DNA of 9,673 nt from CAYUVA01 sp964448115 [NCBI: uncultured bacterium]. Its GTDB lineage: Bacteria > CAYUVA01. Location of the stretch: the NCBI GenBank assembly GCA_964448115.1, contig CAYUVA010000067.1:1-9673 (forward strand), written 5' to 3'. The notes under the pieces are model-generated. The model worked only from the letters and a program-made list of their open reading frames with translations. It ran no database searches and was not told the DNA's origin. The translations under genes were made by a program, and so were the position numbers. Shown piece after piece: positions 7,601 to 9,673 of this stretch. The stretch's first letter is position 1. Each line of letters opens with the position of its first letter.

Positions 7601-8501
7601 GCGAGTTCGATACCTGCGAGAACTGAGAGACAACCTGAAGGATCTAGGACGAATACTGGTGCCATCGCCGAGCGGAGCGCAGATACCACTTGTGCAACTG
7701 ACTGAGATAAAGTATGTGCGCGGTCCTCAGGTGATCAAAAGCGAGGATGCCGACCTGGTCGGATATGTCCTGTTCGATATGAAGCCAGGTTACTCCGAGG
7801 TCGATGTGGTAATCCAGGCTGCCGATTATCTTGAAAACCTGAATAGAAAAGGGGAACTGAATCTTGGCGAGGGGATAAGCTATCAATTTACCGGCACCTA
7901 CGAGAGCCAGGTCAGGGCGGAAAAAAGGCTGATGGTGGTAGTGCCGCTGGCACTTATGATCATATTTCTACTTCTTTATCTTCAGTTTCGCTCCATCCCC
8001 ATCACTTTGTTCGTGTTTTCGGGGATCGCGGTTGCCTGGTCCGGCGGTTTCATTATGATATGGCTCTACGGACAGCCCTGGTTTCTCGATTTAAGCCTAT
8101 GGGGAGTGAGCATGCGAGAACTATTTCAGGTACATACAATGAACCTCAGCGTTGCGGTATGGGTGGGATTCCTAGCTCTGTTTGGTATAGCTACCGATGA
8201 TGGGGTCATAATGGCAACCTACCTGAACCAGGTCTTTGATCGCAGGAAGCCTACTGGCAAAGAGCTTATCCGCCAGGCGGTAATCGAAGCCGGCAAGCGC
8301 CGAGTCAGACCATGCCTGATGACCATTGCTACCACCATGCTCGCCTTGCTGCCCGTCATCACATCTCAGGGGCGCGGCTCTGATATAATGGTGCCAATGG
8401 CTATTCCATCCTTTGGAGGAATGACCTTTGCGTTGATCACTATCTTCATCGTGCCAGTCCTTTACAGCTCCTACCATGAAATGATGGACAAGCTCAAGTA
8501 G
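4614..8501 (+). CDS. cusA: CusA-type heavy-metal RND efflux pump, extended form
   Basis: 1295 residues, about 250 longer than E. coli CusA. It begins 24 bp after cusB; the Shine-Dalgarno is weak, so coupling to cusB is likely. Family hallmarks are WSRSRILEKL (130-139), LGPDATALGQ (155-164), the TM4 proton-relay aspartate in IGTMVDMG (D444, equivalent to D405), AFTKTFAL (510-517) and DEGSFLFMP (715-723). The three cleft methionines of CusA (M573, M623, M672) match M722, M772 and M898, which supports monovalent copper or silver. TM10 has TDDG (D1195, D1196) where CusA has E939, and VRPC (C1234) where it has K984. Extra segments are a membrane insert at about 545-645 with four hydrophobic stretches, a periplasmic insert at about 781-856, and a loop at about 1152-1175. 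Proton-driven export through the adaptor and channel is inferred from the family. I recall similarly long homologues in other non-enteric bacteria, so this is probably an established subfamily; equivalences are by hand from memory. Confidence 0.93.
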   Translation: MERETPENSHHKDSLLDGIIHFSLGNKLLVFVFVVLMVLWGLMVAPFDWKFSWLPGDPVPVDAIPDIGENQQIVFTEWMGRSPQDVEDQVTYPLTIALLGIPGVKTIRSSSMFGFSSIYVIFKESVDFYWSRSRILEKLSSLPPGTLPPDAKPVLGPDATALGQVFWYTLEGLDRNGVPTGGWDLHELRSIQDWYVRYALQSADGVSEVASVGGFVKEYQIDVDPDAMRAYKVSLHQVIEAVRKSNLDVGARTIEVNRVEYVVRGIGFIQAIEDLENTVVAVNDNVPVYLSNIAHISLGPALRRGALDKEGAEAVGGVVVVRYGQNPLEAINNVKKKIKEISPALPSKTLPDGTVSKVTIVPFYDRTGLIYETLDTLQEALILEILITIIVVLVMVRHLKSALLISGLLPLAVLMAFIAMKLFGVDANIVALSGIAIAIGTMVDMGIIVSENILKRLSEEKENPDTFSIVYSAAREVGTAVLTAISTTVISFLPVFTMQAAEGKLFKPLAFTKTFALIASAIVALTIIPPLAHLLLPKRKPRWYQRHILPGGLLIIGIIVMVSVKWWLGAIIIAYAVYRLIERLLPKIGLRIASIAIDATAVTLVAWLLASRWLPLGPQNGILLNFIFVGIIIAIVLVGMRGFITIYPQALRWCLDHKLLFLSMPMLILFLGLLIWLGFPKVFNWLPSSWISAEPLSVVAHKFPGLSKEFMPPLDEGSFLFMPTTMPHAAISEALDILQKQDMAIKDIPEVDSVVGKIGRVESPLDPAPVSMIETVINYLPQFLADEHGNLLTFEFDPDEIDYFRDALGNPLPAPDGEPYLVQGKFLRDKHGKLIPKRGGMPFRLWRPMLDPDLNPGREAWKGIQHPDDIWREIVDAAQLPGVTSAPKLQPIAARLVMLQSGMRAPMGIKVKGKDLASIEKAGFILEEKLKEVPAIDADTVIADRIVGKPYLEIHIDRRAIARYGIKLSSVQEVIETAIGGKTITTTVEGRERYTVRVRYLRELRDNLKDLGRILVPSPSGAQIPLVQLTEIKYVRGPQVIKSEDADLVGYVLFDMKPGYSEVDVVIQAADYLENLNRKGELNLGEGISYQFTGTYESQVRAEKRLMVVVPLALMIIFLLLYLQFRSIPITLFVFSGIAVAWSGGFIMIWLYGQPWFLDLSLWGVSMRELFQVHTMNLSVAVWVGFLALFGIATDDGVIMATYLNQVFDRRKPTGKELIRQAVIEAGKRRVRPCLMTIATTMLALLPVITSQGRGSDIMVPMAIPSFGGMTFALITIFIVPVLYSSYHEMMDKLK

Positions 8502-8510
8502 GTTGCTTAA

Positions 8511-9224
8511 AACTCAACACATAAAAAACTAATCGCTAATCTATCAAAACTACCCAAAGACCTGATACATCTTATAGATGATTACCTTCATGGAAAGGCG
8601 ATCTCCGACCCACTTGAATGCAAGCCCATAAGAAGCCTAGAACACGGAACTATGGCAGCCCTATTAAACCTAATTAAAGAGCTCGAATTGGACAAGATGC
8701 TTTGCTCGAAGAAAACCGATGTGCGCTCAATAATAATCATTATGATCATCGCTCGTATAATAAATGCCGGCTTCAAGCTCGAAACCCATCGGTGGGTTCA
8801 GGATACTTCTCTGCCAGAGCTTTTAGGGCTAAGCGAAAATGACCTTCATGTAAACAGGTTCTACGAGGCGATGGATCATCTGCTCAATATGATGGGGAAG
8901 ATCCAAAAACATCTTATTAATCAACATCCAATTTACCATCGTCTAGTGGATCGGGTTCGTGCTCATGCGTTCATTTGCATACTTTCATACTATGTTTTAT
9001 GGGAGTTTGAGCGTCGTTTACAACCACTTTTTGCTCAGAATGGATCCGGTGCTGTGTATGGTTGGACGGTTACTGAGGTTTTGCGTAAGCTATCAGGCAT
9101 TCGTTTGGAGCATCGTAGTTTTCATGGCAATGAGTTTACCTAGCAGACCATTCCGACTTCGGATCAGAATTTGATATTGGAAACTCTAGGTATAGCTTTG
9201 AAGAAAAAACAGGAAAATTGGTAG
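8511..9224 (+). pseudogene. IS1634-family transposase remnant lacking its catalytic core
   Basis: The frame opens at 8511, 9 bp after the cusA stop, and reads KKLIANLSKLPKDLI, the typical early region of IS1634-type transposases ('...TxANLSKLP...'), without the first ~35 residues normally before it. The longest ATG-started part is 8652-9143 (163 residues). It holds the N-terminal helical domain (LIKELELDKML, IIARIINAGFKLETHRW), then jumps near 8916-8927 (residues 89-92 of that ORF) straight into the C-terminal helices (PIYHRLVDRVRAHAFICILSYY). The intervening few hundred residues with the D-D-E acids are absent, yet the frame is kept. A TAG at 9141-9143 interrupts it; past this the reading goes on as NLILETLGIAL, the usual C-terminal end, to a TAG at 9222. 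Family members are about 450-600 residues, this is about 237. It cannot be an active transposase. No terminal inverted repeats were found. Confidence 0.82.
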
Positions 9225-9268
9225 TTGACTTACCCCCTCGAAAACAAACACCAAAACCTCTATATAAG

Positions 9269-9673
9269 CTAGTGAAGTTGAGATAAATTACATAGATAAA
9301 GCGCGCCGCCCGTTCCTCTATGATCCCAATTATCATAATGGTCAACATAAGGGTAATATGCGGGGGGAGCGTAGGTTGGAACAGCTTCCGAGCGGTAGCA
9401 GGGAGGTCCTTCGTTTGAAGCAAAATATGCATAAGACCACCAACCTCCAAGCCAAGTTGCCTCAGAATTTGAATTACAATAAAGATACCATAGTTTCTTC
9501 GCCCAACCATCACAATCTGCTTCGGTACTATAATATGAAGTTGCATTTTCGATCACCCAATATGAAAAAGTTCTCACCTCAAACTGCTCGGTGTCCCAGT
9601 TGATCGCTCGCTCTTCCCCGTAGAATACCATAATCACCGTAAAAGGCGAATCCTCCTGCTCGATGTAGTCATC
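9269..9673 (-). CDS. Unrecognised protein, C-terminal 134 residues, runs off the window
   Basis: On the minus strand the frame is open from the window edge to a TAG at 9271-9269. A GTG at 9637 could be a start, but the 12 upstream codons read as ordinary protein (DDYIEQEDSPFT) and I see no Shine-Dalgarno, so the gene most likely starts outside. The visible part is very rich in aromatic residues (many Tyr and Trp, with TWLGGWWSYAYF and YAPPAYYPYVDHYDNWDH) and has four cysteines (ADCDGW, LYCNS, PPCYR, LYLCN), a composition common in exported, disulfide-bonded proteins. I recognise no family. It converges on the transposase remnant with about 45 bp between their ends. Two overlapping alternatives (9136-9546 minus, 9358-9603 plus) look less protein-like. 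Confidence 0.5.
   Translation of the reverse strand, partial: DDYIEQEDSPFTVIMVFYGEERAINWDTEQFEVRTFSYWVIENATSYYSTEADCDGWAKKLWYLYCNSNSEATWLGGWWSYAYFASNEGPPCYRSEAVPTYAPPAYYPYVDHYDNWDHRGTGGALYLCNLSQLH

Noticed and set aside
1542-9143. Reassignment of TAG to a sense codon, suggested by two frames open past TAG (1542 and 9141)
   Set aside because: cusA ends in TAG at the expected C-terminus and hits a TAA three codons later, and the first gene also ends naturally at TAG. The transposase is decayed anyway, so ordinary nonsense mutation explains both.
9136-9546. 136-residue minus-strand frame overlapping the right-edge gene, and an 81-residue plus-strand frame at 9358-9603
   Set aside because: Both overlap the more protein-like frame that runs off the window; neither shows a signal peptide, a domain or a ribosome binding site.

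Overview
The window looks like a piece of a diderm (Gram-negative-type) bacterial chromosome or plasmid. The reason is a complete three-gene heavy-metal RND efflux operon with an outer-membrane TolC-type channel, a periplasmic adaptor and a CusA-type inner-membrane pump. Gene starts, Shine-Dalgarno sequences and stop codons are ordinary bacterial ones. I cannot name the phylum. The long CusA with extra insertions and the adaptor with two metal-binding modules suggest a lineage outside the well-studied Enterobacteria, probably an environmental or uncultured group.

Layout. (1) 1-1074: two overlapping genes for secreted proteins. The first is a 5'-truncated Asp-box (BNR) beta-propeller protein with a probable C-terminal beta-sandwich. 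The second has a signal peptide, a Thr/Pro linker and a domain that appears cut short. Base composition turns very AT-rich inside the first gene. (2) 1075-1753: a spacer region with a decayed-looking frame, a tandem direct repeat of about 37 bp that carries promoter-like hexamers, a small gene for an 80-residue signal-peptide protein whose frame stays open past its amber stop, and two short perfect inverted repeats just before the operon. (3) 1754-8501: the cusC-cusB-cusA-like operon. cusC and cusB overlap by 8 bp and cusA follows 24 bp after cusB. (4) 8511-9224: a decayed IS1634-type transposase that lacks its N-terminus and its whole catalytic core and has an internal stop. It starts only 9 bp after the cusA stop. 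(5) 9269-9673: the C-terminal end of an unrecognised minus-strand gene that runs off the window.

How the genes work together. The adaptor should link the CusA-like trimer to the outer-membrane channel and pass Cu(I)/Ag(I) to it. The three periplasmic-cleft methionines known from E. coli CusA are all present in the pump, and the adaptor carries two Cys/Met/His heavy-metal modules, so monovalent copper or silver export is the best call. The pump nevertheless departs from E. coli CusA: it has extra membrane segments, a 77-residue enlargement near the metal cleft, a changed proton-relay lysine and loss of most membrane methionine pairs. No regulator, CusF or copper ATPase gene is visible in the window.
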